In this document: positions 16,243-25,166 of the stretch, piece by piece
Numbering within the stretch: the first letter of the stretch is position 1
Layout: every line of letters begins with the position of its first letter
From: Rhizobium sp. N324
GTDB lineage: Bacteria > Pseudomonadota > Alphaproteobacteria > Rhizobiales > Rhizobiaceae
Direction of reading: 5' to 3'
NCBI RefSeq assembly: GCF_001664485.1
Contig: NZ_CP013631.1
Span: 1 to 64,000, forward strand
Length of the DNA stretch: 64,000 nt
Made by a program: the position numbers and the translations under genes
The notes under the pieces: model-generated
Databases searched by the model: none
What the model was told of the DNA's origin: nothing
Seen by the model: the letters and a program-made list of their open reading frames with translations, nothing else

Positions 16243-17097
16243 TCAGAGCTTGCCTTTCCAAGGCACAAGGTAGGTCTCCAGGAAACGGATGGCGGCCGAG
16301 AAGGTGAAGGCGCAGACCGCGATGATGCCGATGCCGACGAAGACGACGTCGGTTGCCAGGAACTGCGATGCCGACATGATCATGAAGCCGATCCCGCGCG
16401 TCGAGGCGATCAATTCGGCGGCGACCAGCGTGCCCCAGCCGACGCCGAGTGCAATGCGGATGCCGGTGAGGATCTCGGGCAGGGCGGAGGGCAGGACGAT
16501 ATCGATGAACAGCTGCAGCCGGCTCGCGCCGAGCGAACGGGCGGCATTGACGCGCTCGATCGGCAGCGATCGGACGCCTGCCTGGGCCGAGAGGCAGATC
16601 GGCGCGAACATCGCCAGCACCAGGAGCGTGATTTTCGACGTTTCGCCGATACCGAGCCAGATGATCATCAGCGGCAGGTAGGAGAGGGGCGGGAGCGGCC
16701 AGTAGAATTCGATCGGCGCATCGAACACCCCTTTGGCCCAGCGGTTCAGGCCCATGAGCAGTCCGAGCGGAATGCCGGCGGAGATGGCGATCAGCGCTGC
16801 GACGACGATGCGGAACAGGCTCGCAAGGATATGCTCGGAAAGCGATGCGCCGGCATAACCGTCGCGATAGACGAGGCCGATCTGCGTCAGCACCTCGTCC
16901 GGACGCGGCAGGAAAAGATGCGGCACGAGGCCGAGCGCGGAGACGAGCCACCACAGCAGCAGGATCGCCAAGGCGGTGGCAACACTGATCGCCACCGTGG
17001 ATTTCTCGCCGGCGCCGAAACTTGCCATCTTCACCAGCTTGACCTGCCGGTCCGCTCTATGCGCCGCAATCGACGGAGACTGGACGATATCACTCAT
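16243..17097 (-). CDS. tauC: Taurine/sulfonate ABC transporter permease
   Basis: A 284-residue permease of the TauC/SsuC family, with about six hydrophobic segments and the cytoplasmic coupling loop [23 protein letters not shown]. It would form the inner-membrane channel for a sulfonate delivered by TauA. Last gene of the minus-strand tauABC operon; its start overlaps the ATPase stop by four bases. No tauD dioxygenase follows, so desulfonation must rely on other enzymes, possibly the FMN monooxygenases upstream. Confidence 0.88.
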   Translation of the reverse strand: MSDIVQSPSIAAHRADRQVKLVKMASFGAGEKSTVAISVATALAILLLWWLVSALGLVPHLFLPRPDEVLTQIGLVYRDGYAGASLSEHILASLFRIVVAALIAISAGIPLGLLMGLNRWAKGVFDAPIEFYWPLPPLSYLPLMIIWLGIGETSKITLLVLAMFAPICLSAQAGVRSLPIERVNAARSLGASRLQLFIDIVLPSALPEILTGIRIALGVGWGTLVAAELIASTRGIGFMIMSASQFLATDVVFVGIGIIAVCAFTFSAAIRFLETYLVPWKGKL

Positions 17098-17882
17098 GCC
17101 GCACTCCTCAAATCTTCGCTGCTGTGGAGAATGGCGCGGATCTCCTCGCGCAGCTCGGCAAATTGCGGCGAGGCCTTGATCGATCGTGCATCGCCGGTCT
17201 CGGCGAAGCGTCTGATGAAATCTAGATCGAAGCGGGCGACGACGCGCCCCGGCCGAGGCGACATGACGAGGACCTGCGTACCGAGGAACAGGGCCTCCTC
17301 GATCGAGTGGGTAATGAAGAAAATCTTCTTTGCCGTCTTGTTCCAGACGGAAACCAGCAGTTCCTGCATCTGCTCGCGCGTCAGGCTGTCGAGCGCCCCG
17401 AACGGCTCGTCCATCAGCAGGATGTCGGGATTTGTAGCGAGCGCGCGGGCGATGCCGACCCGCTGGCGCATGCCGCCCGACAGCTCGTAGGGAAAGGCAC
17501 TGGCGAATTCGTCGAGGCCGACGAGCCGGAGCAGCTCGAACGCGCGCACCTGTCGCTCCTTGCGGTTGACGCCGGCAAATTTCAGGCCGAGCGCGACATT
17601 GTCGGCTACCGATTTCCAGGGCAGCAGCGCATCTTTCTGAAAGACGACGCCGCGATCGGCGCCTGGGCGTTCGACCGCGCGGCCATCAAGCGTGATCCGG
17701 CCATCCGACAGTGGAAGGAAACCGGCAATCGCGTTGAGAAGGGTTGATTTGCCGCATCCCGAGGCGCCGAGCGCGACCACGAAACCCCGTTCGGGGATAT
17801 CGAAGGAAACGCGATCGAGCGCATGGACGGTCCGCCCGTCCCGGGCTGCAAAGAAAACGCTGGCGTGATCGACTTTAAGCAT
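17094..17882 (-). CDS. tauB: Taurine/sulfonate ABC transporter ATPase
   Basis: A 262-residue ABC ATPase of the TauB/SsuB type. Walker A is GASGCGKST, the signature is [15 protein letters not shown] and Walker B is [15 protein letters not shown] 17880-17882 is chosen; the reading from 17915 would add eleven residues that run into the intercistronic hairpin. It pairs with the TauC permease encoded next and powers uptake of a sulfonate. Confidence 0.9.
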   Translation of the reverse strand: MLKVDHASVFFAARDGRTVHALDRVSFDIPERGFVVALGASGCGKSTLLNAIAGFLPLSDGRITLDGRAVERPGADRGVVFQKDALLPWKSVADNVALGLKFAGVNRKERQVRAFELLRLVGLDEFASAFPYELSGGMRQRVGIARALATNPDILLMDEPFGALDSLTREQMQELLVSVWNKTAKKIFFITHSIEEALFLGTQVLVMSPRPGRVVARFDLDFIRRFAETGDARSIKASPQFAELREEIRAILHSSEDLRSAA

Positions 17883-17899
17883 GGTCCGCTCGCAAGGTT

Positions 17900-17932
17900 C
17901 GACGCCGGCGCGCAAGTGTTGCGCCGGCGTCG
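17900..17932 (-). other. Intercistronic stem-loop after tauA
   Basis: A perfect 12-bp stem, CGACGCCGGCGC (17900-17911) with GCGCCGGCGTCG (17921-17932), lies between the tauA stop and the tauB start. There is no U-run. It may protect the tauA mRNA so that more binding protein than transporter is made. Confidence 0.7.
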
Positions 17933-17939
17933 GGGAGGA

Positions 17940-18953
17940 TCAGTTGCTGACGCTGGTAAGCGCGTCTGCGGTGACGAAGGCGCCGTAATTTGCCAGCACG
18001 TCGGACACCTTGCCTTGTTCTTTCAGGAACGATGCCGTGTCCTTGAGGATCTTGCCGGCACCCGCCTTTTCGCCACCGCCCAGCCAAGCCTCCGATGCCT
18101 GGACCTCGGGGGTGAGCAGCGTCAGGTTCTTCAGAGCCGAGGCCTGTTGCTCGGCCGTTCCGCCGAGAAGCTTGGCGAGCGACTTGGCGTTGTCGCTGTC
18201 GGGCCCCCAGGCGGCCTTATCCGACGCGAAGGAGGCGTAGTATTTGTTGATGACCGAGGCGAAGCCCTTCAGGAATTCCGGGTTCTCGGTGGCAAACGTC
18301 GAGGTGGCGACCCAGGCGGAGAATGTCGGCGCACCCTTGTCCGCCACGTCCTTGGAAGTCACCAGAACCTTTCCGTTCTTCTTGAGTTCGGTCAGCGCCG
18401 GATCCCAGACGAAGCCGCCGTCGATATCGCCGCGGTTATAGCTCGCCACGATCTCCGGCTGCGGGATTGCGAAGACCTGAACGTCCTTCTCGGTCAGGCC
18501 AAGCGATTTGATCAGCGCCAGGAGCTGATAATGGTCGGTGGAAACGGGTGCGGCGGCAAGCTTCTTGCCCTTCAGATCGTTCAGGCTTTCGATGCCCGAG
18601 CCGTTGCGGACGACGAGGGCCTCGTCGATGCCGGAGATGGAGGCAAGGTAGAAGGCCTTGACCTCGAGCCCGCGCGAGACCGCAGCCGCAAACGGGCTGG
18701 AGCCGACATAGCCGACCTGAACGTCGCCCGAGGCAATGGCCGCAAAGATTTCGGCGCCGGAATTGAATCTGCGGAAGTCGATGTCGTATCCCGTGTCCTT
18801 GGCGAATTCGCCGTTGGCGATCGCCACGGAAGACGGCAAGGCATCGGTTTGATAGCCGACGACGACCTTCTTGTCCGCCGCCTCGGCGACGATCGCTGTT
18901 GCAAGCGTGCCGACGCCCAAGGCAATCGCGGCAATCAGTTTTTTGAAATTCAT
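17940..18953 (-). CDS. tauA: Taurine-type ABC transporter periplasmic binding protein
   Basis: A 337-residue protein closely following E. coli TauA: VVVGYQTDALPSSVAIANGEF, the RRFNSGAEIFAAIASGDVQ stretch, YVGSSPFAAA, STDHYQLLAL, GDIDGGFVWDPAL and DTASFLKEQGKV. The signal peptide MNFKKLIAAIALGVGTL ends near VAEAAD. ATG 18951-18953 follows AAGGGGCTC; the longer reading from 19004 has no signal-like start. It captures taurine or a related sulfonate in the periplasm. First gene of tauABC, divergent from the flavoprotein and downstream of a TTTATAGA element. Confidence 0.92.
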   Translation of the reverse strand: MNFKKLIAAIALGVGTLATAIVAEAADKKVVVGYQTDALPSSVAIANGEFAKDTGYDIDFRRFNSGAEIFAAIASGDVQVGYVGSSPFAAAVSRGLEVKAFYLASISGIDEALVVRNGSGIESLNDLKGKKLAAAPVSTDHYQLLALIKSLGLTEKDVQVFAIPQPEIVASYNRGDIDGGFVWDPALTELKKNGKVLVTSKDVADKGAPTFSAWVATSTFATENPEFLKGFASVINKYYASFASDKAAWGPDSDNAKSLAKLLGGTAEQQASALKNLTLLTPEVQASEAWLGGGEKAGAGKILKDTASFLKEQGKVSDVLANYGAFVTADALTSVSN

Positions 18954-19049
18954 CTTGAGCCCCTTTGTTCCCAGGGCCACCCGGCCCCTTGATCTCACCT
19001 TCAAAGGGTAATCGTCGAGAAGGGGCTGGCGGGAGGAATAACAAACTAT

Positions 19050-19066
19050 ATTTATAGACTATAGAG
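19050..19066. promoter_or_regulatory. TTTATAGA regulatory element, site E
   Basis: ATTTATAGACTATAGAG in the divergent region, 97 bases from the tauA start and 86 from the flavoprotein start. It carries the same core as sites A-D and overlapping CTATA/TATAG symmetry, so it could serve both directions. Confidence 0.5.
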
Positions 19067-19151
19067 ATAATTGTTTTCGTGATTCTGCCGCTTGAGTGAT
19101 CCCGAGGCGGGTGAGCGACAAGAACCGGCATTACGGAGCTTCGGGGAGAAT

Positions 19152-20525
19152 GTGTTGATATACGATGTGATCGTGGTCGGTTCCGGTTTTTCAGCGATCG
19201 CTGTGACCTGCAATCTCATCGAGCAGCTTCCCGCTACGGCGACGATCGCCGTCGTCGGCGACGATCCCGGTTTCGGGCGCGGGACCGCATATCGGACGGA
19301 GCTCTATCTCCATCGCCTCAATGTGCCGGCCGGCCGCATGAGCCTGCTGCCCCATCATCCCGACGATTTCGTCGATTGGCTGAAAACTCATGGACGCCAG
19401 CTGCAGGCGGGCGATTTCGCCTCGCGCAGCGATTACGGCCTCTATGTCAGGGATACGCTTGCGCGGCTGCTGCGCAAGCGGGATGGCCGCTGCCGGGTCG
19501 ATTTCATCAAGGCCAAGGCGGCCGGATGTGTGGAGCGCTACACCAGCAGGCTCGCCTTCCACCTCGGCAATGGCGACGAGATCGCCGGGAAGAATGTGGT
19601 GCTTTGCCTTGGCGTCGGAAATGCCGACCTTCCGGTCGATCCGTCTGGCGTCCCGTCTTCGCTGCGATCGCGGATCGTCGAGAACCCGTGGCGGCTTTCC
19701 TGGCTGCGGCGTGTCGCGCCGTCCGATACGGTCTCTATCCTCGGCTCCGGCCTGACGATGATCGATCAGGTTCTGGCACTTCGCGCCCACGGCCACAGAG
19801 GCAGGATCGACGTGCTTTCGCGGCGCGGCCTGGCGCCGCTCGGCCATGCGAAGACGCCGCCGGCGCCTCTGCCGGTCGACGTTCACACACTTCCCGGCAC
19901 GATCAGCGGTATCTTGAAGACCTTGCGGGAAAAGAGCAGGTCGGTCGCCGACTGGCGGGCCGTGATGGACGGCCTAAGGCCGGTCACGCAGGCTCTCTGG
20001 CAAAGGCTTTCGAACGAGGAGCGGGCGCGTTTCCTCAGGCATGCGCTTCCCTGGTGGAACATCCACCGCCACCGGGTCGCGCCCGAGGTGTTCGCCGGCT
20101 TCGAGAAACTGGTCGCGGACGGAACCGTTCGCTTTCACGCCGGATTCCTGAAATCGCTCGAGGCCAGGGAAGGCAGGCTCGTTGCCGGATATAGGGTCAG
20201 AGCCAAGCGTGAGATCGCCGAGATCAAGGCGGACTGGCTGGTCAACTGCACGGGCATGGAGCGCGCCGGGATCAGCCATTCGCCGCTTCTGAAGGAAATG
20301 AGCCGGTTTCAGTTGATCGTCCCCGATCCTCTCGGTCTTGGCATCCAGGTGGATGCGGCTTCCGAGGTGACGGCGCCATCTCGAATTTCGCCGGCCCGGC
20401 TGTTTGCCGTCGGCGCCTTGACGGCGGGTCAATTCTGGGAGATCACCGCCGTCCCCGACATCCGGCTGCAGGCGAAGGCCGTGGCCGAAGAGATCGTCCG
20501 GGCAAGGCCCAATTCCGGTGCATAG
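19152..20525 (+). CDS. FAD/NAD(P)-binding protein, YdhS-like (COG4529) family
   Basis: About 457 residues. The N-terminal dinucleotide fold is DVIVVGSGFSAIAVTC, followed by GRGTAYRT and LHRLNVPAGRMS, and a second Rossmann segment TVSILGSGLTMIDQVLALR in the middle, the arrangement of YdhS-type flavoproteins of unknown reaction. GGGGAGAA lies just before GTG 19152; TTG 19155 is an alternative and TTG 19092 would lack the ribosome site. It is divergent from tauA with a shared regulatory element, so it may belong to sulfonate use. The substrate is unknown. Confidence 0.75.
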   Translation: MLIYDVIVVGSGFSAIAVTCNLIEQLPATATIAVVGDDPGFGRGTAYRTELYLHRLNVPAGRMSLLPHHPDDFVDWLKTHGRQLQAGDFASRSDYGLYVRDTLARLLRKRDGRCRVDFIKAKAAGCVERYTSRLAFHLGNGDEIAGKNVVLCLGVGNADLPVDPSGVPSSLRSRIVENPWRLSWLRRVAPSDTVSILGSGLTMIDQVLALRAHGHRGRIDVLSRRGLAPLGHAKTPPAPLPVDVHTLPGTISGILKTLREKSRSVADWRAVMDGLRPVTQALWQRLSNEERARFLRHALPWWNIHRHRVAPEVFAGFEKLVADGTVRFHAGFLKSLEAREGRLVAGYRVRAKREIAEIKADWLVNCTGMERAGISHSPLLKEMSRFQLIVPDPLGLGIQVDAASEVTAPSRISPARLFAVGALTAGQFWEITAVPDIRLQAKAVAEEIVRARPNSGA

Positions 20526-20587
20526 GCTGACAATCTCGGGATCGGCGCGCTGCTGTTGAATTGCCGGCCGCCGACAGCTACAGTATT

Positions 20588-20597
20588 TGGTAGGCCA
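20588..20597. promoter_or_regulatory. Candidate GntR operator, site 1
   Basis: TGGTAGGCCA, followed by TAATAC, differs by two bases from the perfect operator at 21693-21702 (TGGTATACCA, followed by TAATAC). It lies 74 bases before the GntR gene start, which suggests autoregulation. Confidence 0.5.
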
Positions 20598-20670
20598 TAA
20601 TACGATTCCTGAATTCGGCTGCCGCAGCAAAACTTGAGCCTGCGAAGTCAATCCAACACTGAGGTACAGT

Positions 20671-21366
20671 ATGAGCGGTGCTCCGAAGGACGCAGCAATC
20701 AGGGTCGAGCGTCCTGCGAAAACCTTGCGGGAGCTAGCGCTCGACAAGGTCCGCGAGGCCATCGTCAACGGATATTTCCGTCCCGGAGACAGGCTTGTCG
20801 AGCGCGACCTCTGCGCCCAGCTCGGCGTCAGCCGGACGGTGGTGCGCGAGGTTCTGAGACATCTGGAATCGGAAGGGCTGGTCGCCAATCTGCCGAACAA
20901 GGGACCAATCGTCGCCCAGCTGGATATCGAGGAAGCCAAACAGATCTATGAGATCCGCGGTGCGCTCGAAGGCATGGCGGCACGGCTCTGCGCAGAGCGC
21001 GGCAGCCCCGAGATCGTCGCCGCGCTCGAGGAATCCCTGACCGCAATCCGCAACAGCTACCGCGATAGCGATATGGCCGGCGTGCTGGCCAATACCTCTT
21101 CCTTTTACCAGACGCTGTTCACCAAGGTCGACAGGCATGTCGCCTGGGGCGTCGTCAACCTCCTCACTGTGCGCATCAACCATCTGCGCTCGATGACGAT
21201 CAAGACGGAACGGCGCGGTATCGAAGGGCCGCTGCAGATGTCGAAGATCGTCGATGCCATCCGCCGCGGCGACGGCGAGGGCGCCCAGCGCGCGGCGATG
21301 GATCATGTCGCGGCGGCGAGTGCCATTGCCGAGGCGGTGTTGTCCGCTCAGAAGCCTGCGGAATAA
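20671..21366 (+). CDS. GntR-family regulator, FCD/FadR subgroup
   Basis: A 231-residue regulator. The winged helix-turn-helix is KVREAIVNGYFRPGDRLVERDLCAQLGVSRTVVREVL, split here around residues 25-65. The C-terminal all-helical FCD ligand domain contains YEIRGALEGMAARLCAERG and ends with the metal-binding helices (MDHVAAASAIAEAVL). Proteins of this subgroup usually repress catabolic operons and release DNA on binding an organic acid or amino acid. Its targets are very probably the gene cluster at 21732-33185, whose promoter carries a perfect TGGTATACCA palindrome. Confidence 0.9.
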   Translation: MSGAPKDAAIRVERPAKTLRELALDKVREAIVNGYFRPGDRLVERDLCAQLGVSRTVVREVLRHLESEGLVANLPNKGPIVAQLDIEEAKQIYEIRGALEGMAARLCAERGSPEIVAALEESLTAIRNSYRDSDMAGVLANTSSFYQTLFTKVDRHVAWGVVNLLTVRINHLRSMTIKTERRGIEGPLQMSKIVDAIRRGDGEGAQRAAMDHVAAASAIAEAVLSAQKPAE

Positions 21367-21502
21367 TTCCTTAAAACTCGTCGTATGTAGACCGCCGACA
21401 AGGCGGTGTCGCATCGACATTTGTCGATGCCTCTGCGCATACGCAATCACGTTCCCCGAAACGTCTACACTCCGAGCTTGACACCCGTCTTTGCTCGATG
21501 TG

Positions 21503-21514
21503 ATGGTATGCCAT
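21503..21514. promoter_or_regulatory. Candidate GntR operator, site 2
   Basis: ATGGTATGCCAT, one base off perfect symmetry and one base off the TGGTATACCA core of site 3. It lies about 180 bases upstream of site 3. Confidence 0.5.
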
Positions 21515-21687
21515 ATTCAATAATATATAAGGCGGTATCATATGAACTGGGATTTGGCCTGCCGATCCGCTGCAAGGGTCCTGACAGCAGAATAAAAGTA
21601 ACGCTTCCGAGCGTTTCGGGGACGGCCGGAAAATCGGAGATTTCAAGGGTCGACCAAGTCCTCGCAGAAACCAACTTGACACTCATA

Positions 21688-21707
21688 TATTATGGTATAC
21701 CATAATA
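21688..21707. promoter_or_regulatory. GntR operator, site 3 (perfect 20-bp palindrome)
   Basis: TATTATGGTATACCATAATA is perfectly symmetric and fits the FadR-subfamily pattern T.GT..AC.A. It sits 24 bases before the first catabolic gene and directly after a TTGACA -35-like hexamer, so a bound repressor would cover the core promoter. Confidence 0.75.
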
Positions 21708-21731
21708 CCAAATAGAGAGACGAGGTGATCC

Positions 21732-22334
21732 ATGGCCATTCAAATTCGCAAGACGGGACTGCAGATCGAAACGACGCTGATCGAAGGCGGCAAGGCCGCA
21801 GCGGTGCCGCTGAAGCTGTTTACCGCTTTCGCGGTCGTGAAGAATCCCTGGGCGGGCCGCGGCTTCGTCGAAGACCTCAAGCCTGAAATCCATGCGGGCG
21901 CTCCGGTTCTCGGTGAATTGCTGACCAAGATGATCATCGATGCGGTCGGGTCCGGCGATGCGGTCGAAGGCTATGGCAAGGCCGCCGTGGTCGGCCTGGA
22001 CGGTGAGATCGAGCATGCCTCCGCGCTCATCCACACGCTGCGCTTCGGCAATTTTTATCGCCATGCCGTCGGCGCCAAATCCTATCTCGCCTTCTGCAAT
22101 ACGCGCGGTCCTGCCAATGCGCCGATCATGATCCCGCTGATGGACAAGAACGACGAAGGCCGCCGCTCGCATTACCTGACCATCCAGACCTCGATCCCCG
22201 ACGCGCCGGCCGCCGACGAGATTGTCGTGGCTCTTGGCGCGTCGGTGGGGGGGCGTCCTCATCACCGCATCGGCGACCGCTACCAGGATCTGAAAGATCT
22301 TGGGCAGGACGTCGCCAATCCTGCGGGCGTTTGA
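21732..22334 (+). CDS. AA_synth-family protein (PF06684 type)
   Basis: A 200-residue protein of the family annotated as amino acid synthesis (DUF1185/AA_synth). Visible conserved pieces are KTGLQIETTLIEGG, FAVVKNPWAGRGFVEDL, GYGKAAVVGLDGEIEHASAL and the C-terminal GGRPHHRIGDRY. The biochemical role of the family is not established; members are often next to catabolic operons for cyclic or nitrogen compounds. GAGACGAGG lies before ATG 21732. First gene of the operon under the GntR operator. Confidence 0.82.
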   Translation: MAIQIRKTGLQIETTLIEGGKAAAVPLKLFTAFAVVKNPWAGRGFVEDLKPEIHAGAPVLGELLTKMIIDAVGSGDAVEGYGKAAVVGLDGEIEHASALIHTLRFGNFYRHAVGAKSYLAFCNTRGPANAPIMIPLMDKNDEGRRSHYLTIQTSIPDAPAADEIVVALGASVGGRPHHRIGDRYQDLKDLGQDVANPAGV

Positions 22335-22347
22335 AAGGGGCTCCGAG

Positions 22348-23193
22348 ATGCTGACAGCCGGATCGATCTCAGGCGTCGCTGCAGCAAAGAGCGCCGCCGG
22401 TGGCTTGCCCCGCAAGAAGACGGCAAGCGGAACGGCCTATCACGAGGCCGGCAGCGGTGAGCCGCTGGTTCTCATTCATGGCGTCGGCATGCGGCTCGAA
22501 GCTTGGGCGCCGCAGATCACCTTTCTGTCGGCCGGCCATCGTGTCATCGCCGTCGACATGCCGGGACATGGCGAGAGCGCAAAATTGCCGGCGGGCAGCC
22601 GCCTCAATGAGTTTGTCGCCTGGTTCGGGCGTTTTCTCGACGAGATGGCAATCGATAGGGTGAATGTTGCCGGCCACTCCATGGGTGCGTTGGTATCCGG
22701 AGGAGCGGCGGCGACGTTCGGCGAACGGATCAGCCGTGTCGCGTACCTTAACGGCGTTTACAGGCGCGATCCGCAAGCAAAGGCTGCCGTGCTCGCACGG
22801 GCCGCGGCCATTCCGGTGACGGGTGTGGACAAGGAAGGTCCCTTGGCGCGCTGGTTCGGCGATGACGCAGACAGCGTTGTTGCGCGGGAATTGACGCGCA
22901 AATGGCTCAACCTCGTCGATCCGGAGGGTTATGCTGTCGCTTACGCCGCCTTCGCCGGCGGCGACGAGACCTATGCCGATCACTGGAAAAACGTGGCTGG
23001 GCCGGCCCTGTTCCTGACGGGGTCCGATGATCCGAATTCGACACCTCTGATGGCGCAGCAGATGGCGGCGCTTGCGCCGAAGGGCTGGGCCCGCATCGTC
23101 GAAGGCCATCGTCATATGGTGAACCTGACCGCGCCTGATATCGTCAATTCGCTGCTCGCCGAGTGGCTGTCGTTCGGGGAGGGTGAACGATGA
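22348..23193 (+). CDS. Alpha/beta hydrolase
   Basis: A 281-residue alpha/beta hydrolase. The oxyanion strand is LVLIHGVGM, the nucleophile elbow is VAGHSMGALVSG and the catalytic histidine lies in EGHRHMVNL; an acid residue is likely in FLTGSDDPNSTP. GAAAGGGG precedes ATG 22348. It would hydrolyse an ester, lactone or amide intermediate of the pathway. The stop overlaps the flavin reductase start (ATGA), so it is tightly coupled to the monooxygenase system. Confidence 0.87.
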   Translation: MLTAGSISGVAAAKSAAGGLPRKKTASGTAYHEAGSGEPLVLIHGVGMRLEAWAPQITFLSAGHRVIAVDMPGHGESAKLPAGSRLNEFVAWFGRFLDEMAIDRVNVAGHSMGALVSGGAAATFGERISRVAYLNGVYRRDPQAKAAVLARAAAIPVTGVDKEGPLARWFGDDADSVVARELTRKWLNLVDPEGYAVAYAAFAGGDETYADHWKNVAGPALFLTGSDDPNSTPLMAQQMAALAPKGWARIVEGHRHMVNLTAPDIVNSLLAEWLSFGEGER

Positions 23194-24125
23194 CAATCCA
23201 GACTGTCGACCCAAGGGCATTGCGAGATGCATTCGGCGCTTTTCCCACAGGCGTGACCGTCGTCACCGCCTGCGACGGAGATGGAAATCCGATCGGCTTC
23301 ACCGCGAACTCCTTCACATCGGTCTCGCTCAATCCGCCCTTGCTCCTCGTCTGCCTTGCCAAGACGTCGCGCAATTTCGCCACCATGACCGGTACGCCGC
23401 ATTTCGCGATCAACGTGCTGTCGGAAACGCAGAAGGACGTGTCGAACACCTTTGCGCGGCCGGTCGAAGACAGATTTGCGGCAGTCGAATGGGCCAAGGG
23501 ATCGGCGGGCTGCCCGATCTTCTCGAATGTGGCCGCCTGGTTCGAATGCGCCATGGAAGAGGTCGTCGAGGCCGGCGACCATGTCATCCTGATGGGGCGT
23601 ATCGAATCCTTCGACAATAGCGGCCGCAACGGTCTCGGCTATGCGCGCGGCGGCTATTTCACGCCGACGCTCGCAAGCAAGGCGGTTTCCGCGGCAAGCG
23701 AAGGCAATATCGAACTTGCAGCCGTCGTCGAGCGCCGCGGAGAAGTTCTTCTGCTCGGCGACGATGTGCTCTCCCTGCCGAGCGTCGACGCTCATGACGG
23801 CAACCCGACCGAGGCGCTGCAGGAATATCTGGAGACGCTCACCGGGCTGAAGGTCAGCATCGGCTTTCTCTATTCAGTCTATGAGGGCAAGAGCGATGGG
23901 AAGCAGCACATCGTCTATCACGCCGTTGCCGGAGACGGTGAGCCCGCCGGCGGCAGGTTCGTAAAACCTGACGCCCTGGCTGCGGCAAAATTCAAGACCA
24001 GCTCGACCGCCGATATCGTCAACCGCTTCGCGATGGAAAGCTCGATCGGCAATTTCGGCGTCTATTTCGGTGACGAGACCGGCGGCACCATTCATCCCAT
24101 TCCAGCCAAGGGCGCAAAAGCATGA
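23190..24125 (+). CDS. Flavin reductase with a C-terminal Nudix-like extension
   Basis: Residues about 1-165 form an HpaC-type flavin reductase (FGAFPTGVTVVTACDGDGNP, GFTANSFTSVSLNPPLLLVC). About 145 further residues follow (VVERRGEVLLLGDDVLSLPS, LKVSIGFLYSVYEG, HIVYHAVAGDGEP), whose strand pattern resembles a degenerate Nudix fold without a readable Nudix box. Ordinary members end near residue 170. It would supply reduced flavin to the monooxygenase encoded next, whose start overlaps its stop (ATGA at 24122). Confidence 0.85.
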   Translation: MTIQTVDPRALRDAFGAFPTGVTVVTACDGDGNPIGFTANSFTSVSLNPPLLLVCLAKTSRNFATMTGTPHFAINVLSETQKDVSNTFARPVEDRFAAVEWAKGSAGCPIFSNVAAWFECAMEEVVEAGDHVILMGRIESFDNSGRNGLGYARGGYFTPTLASKAVSAASEGNIELAAVVERRGEVLLLGDDVLSLPSVDAHDGNPTEALQEYLETLTGLKVSIGFLYSVYEGKSDGKQHIVYHAVAGDGEPAGGRFVKPDALAAAKFKTSSTADIVNRFAMESSIGNFGVYFGDETGGTIHPIPAKGAKA

Positions 24126-25162
24126 AGTTCTCCCTCTTCGTCCATATGGAACGGCTCGACGCCAACCAGAGCCATAAGAGCCTCTATGAGGAATTCGTCG
24201 CGCTCTGCGAGATCGCCGACAAAGGCGGCATGCATGCGATCTGGACGGGCGAACACCATGGCATGGATTTCACCATTGCCCCCAACCCCTTCGTGACCAT
24301 TGCCGATCTCGCGCGCCGCACATCGCGGGCAAGGCTCGGGACGGGGACGGTGATCGCCCCCTTCTGGCATCCGATCAAGCTTGCCGGCGAAGCGGCGATG
24401 ACCGACATCATCTGCGACGGAAGGCTCGACATCGGCATTGCCCGCGGCGCCTATTCCTTCGAATACGAGCGTCTGCTGCCCGGCCTCGACGCCTGGGGCG
24501 CCGGCCAGCGCATGCGCGAGCTCATCCCGGCGGTCAAGGGCATCTGGAAGGGCGACTATGCCCATGACGGCGAGTTCTTCAAGTTTCCTGCCACCACTTC
24601 TGCGCCGAAGCCGCTGCAGCAGCCGAACCCGCCGATCTGGGTCGCCGCGCGCGATCCGAACTCGCACGAATTTGCCGTCGCCAACGGCTGTAATGTTCAG
24701 GTGACGCCGCTCTGGCAGGGCGATGACGAGGTCCAGTCGCTGATGGACCGCTTCAACGATGCCTGCGCCAAGAACCCTGGTATCGAGCGGCCGAAGATCA
24801 TGCTGCTGCGCCACACCTACGTCGGCTCGTCGGAAGAGGACGTCGCCCAGGCGGCCTATGAACTCAGCGTCTACTACAACTACTTCTTCGCCTGGTTCAA
24901 GAATGAGAAGCCGGTTACCCAAGGCCTGATCGAGCGGATCCCGGACGAGCAGATCCGCGCAAACGCGATGCTCTCGGACGAGGTCATGCGCACCAACAAT
25001 GTCGTTGGTGACGTGCAGACCGTGATCGACCGGCTCAAGGCCTATGAAGCGCTCGGCTATGACGAATATTCTTTCTGGATCGACACCGGCATGAGTTTCG
25101 AGCGCAAGAAGGCGTCGCTTGAGCGCTTCATCACCGAGGTCATGCCGGCATTTCAGGAGTAA
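24122..25162 (+). CDS. FMN-dependent monooxygenase, luciferase-like
   Basis: A 346-residue LLM-family oxygenase: MHAIWTGEHHGMDF, RARLGTGTVIAPFWHP and DGRLDIGIARGAYSFEYERL mark the flavin pocket. With the coupled flavin reductase it forms a two-component monooxygenase. Hydrolase, oxygenase and aldehyde dehydrogenase in a row suggest oxidative opening of a small ring or dealkylation, followed by oxidation of the aldehyde. The exact substrate is unknown. Confidence 0.88.
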   Translation: MKFSLFVHMERLDANQSHKSLYEEFVALCEIADKGGMHAIWTGEHHGMDFTIAPNPFVTIADLARRTSRARLGTGTVIAPFWHPIKLAGEAAMTDIICDGRLDIGIARGAYSFEYERLLPGLDAWGAGQRMRELIPAVKGIWKGDYAHDGEFFKFPATTSAPKPLQQPNPPIWVAARDPNSHEFAVANGCNVQVTPLWQGDDEVQSLMDRFNDACAKNPGIERPKIMLLRHTYVGSSEEDVAQAAYELSVYYNYFFAWFKNEKPVTQGLIERIPDEQIRANAMLSDEVMRTNNVVGDVQTVIDRLKAYEALGYDEYSFWIDTGMSFERKKASLERFITEVMPAFQE

Positions 25163-25166
25163 AGCC

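Larger units (their letters stand above)
21367..21731. other. Promoter region of the GntR-controlled catabolic operon
   Basis: This 365-base gap has no credible gene. It contains two operator-like palindromes (21503-21514 and 21688-21707) and a -35-like TTGACA at 21676-21681, just left of the perfect palindrome. A loop between the two sites is possible. Confidence 0.55.

Noticed and set aside
17872..17940. The tauA-tauB stem-loop as a full terminator
   Set aside because: No U-run follows on the transcript, and tauBC would then lack a promoter, so it is treated as an intercistronic hairpin.
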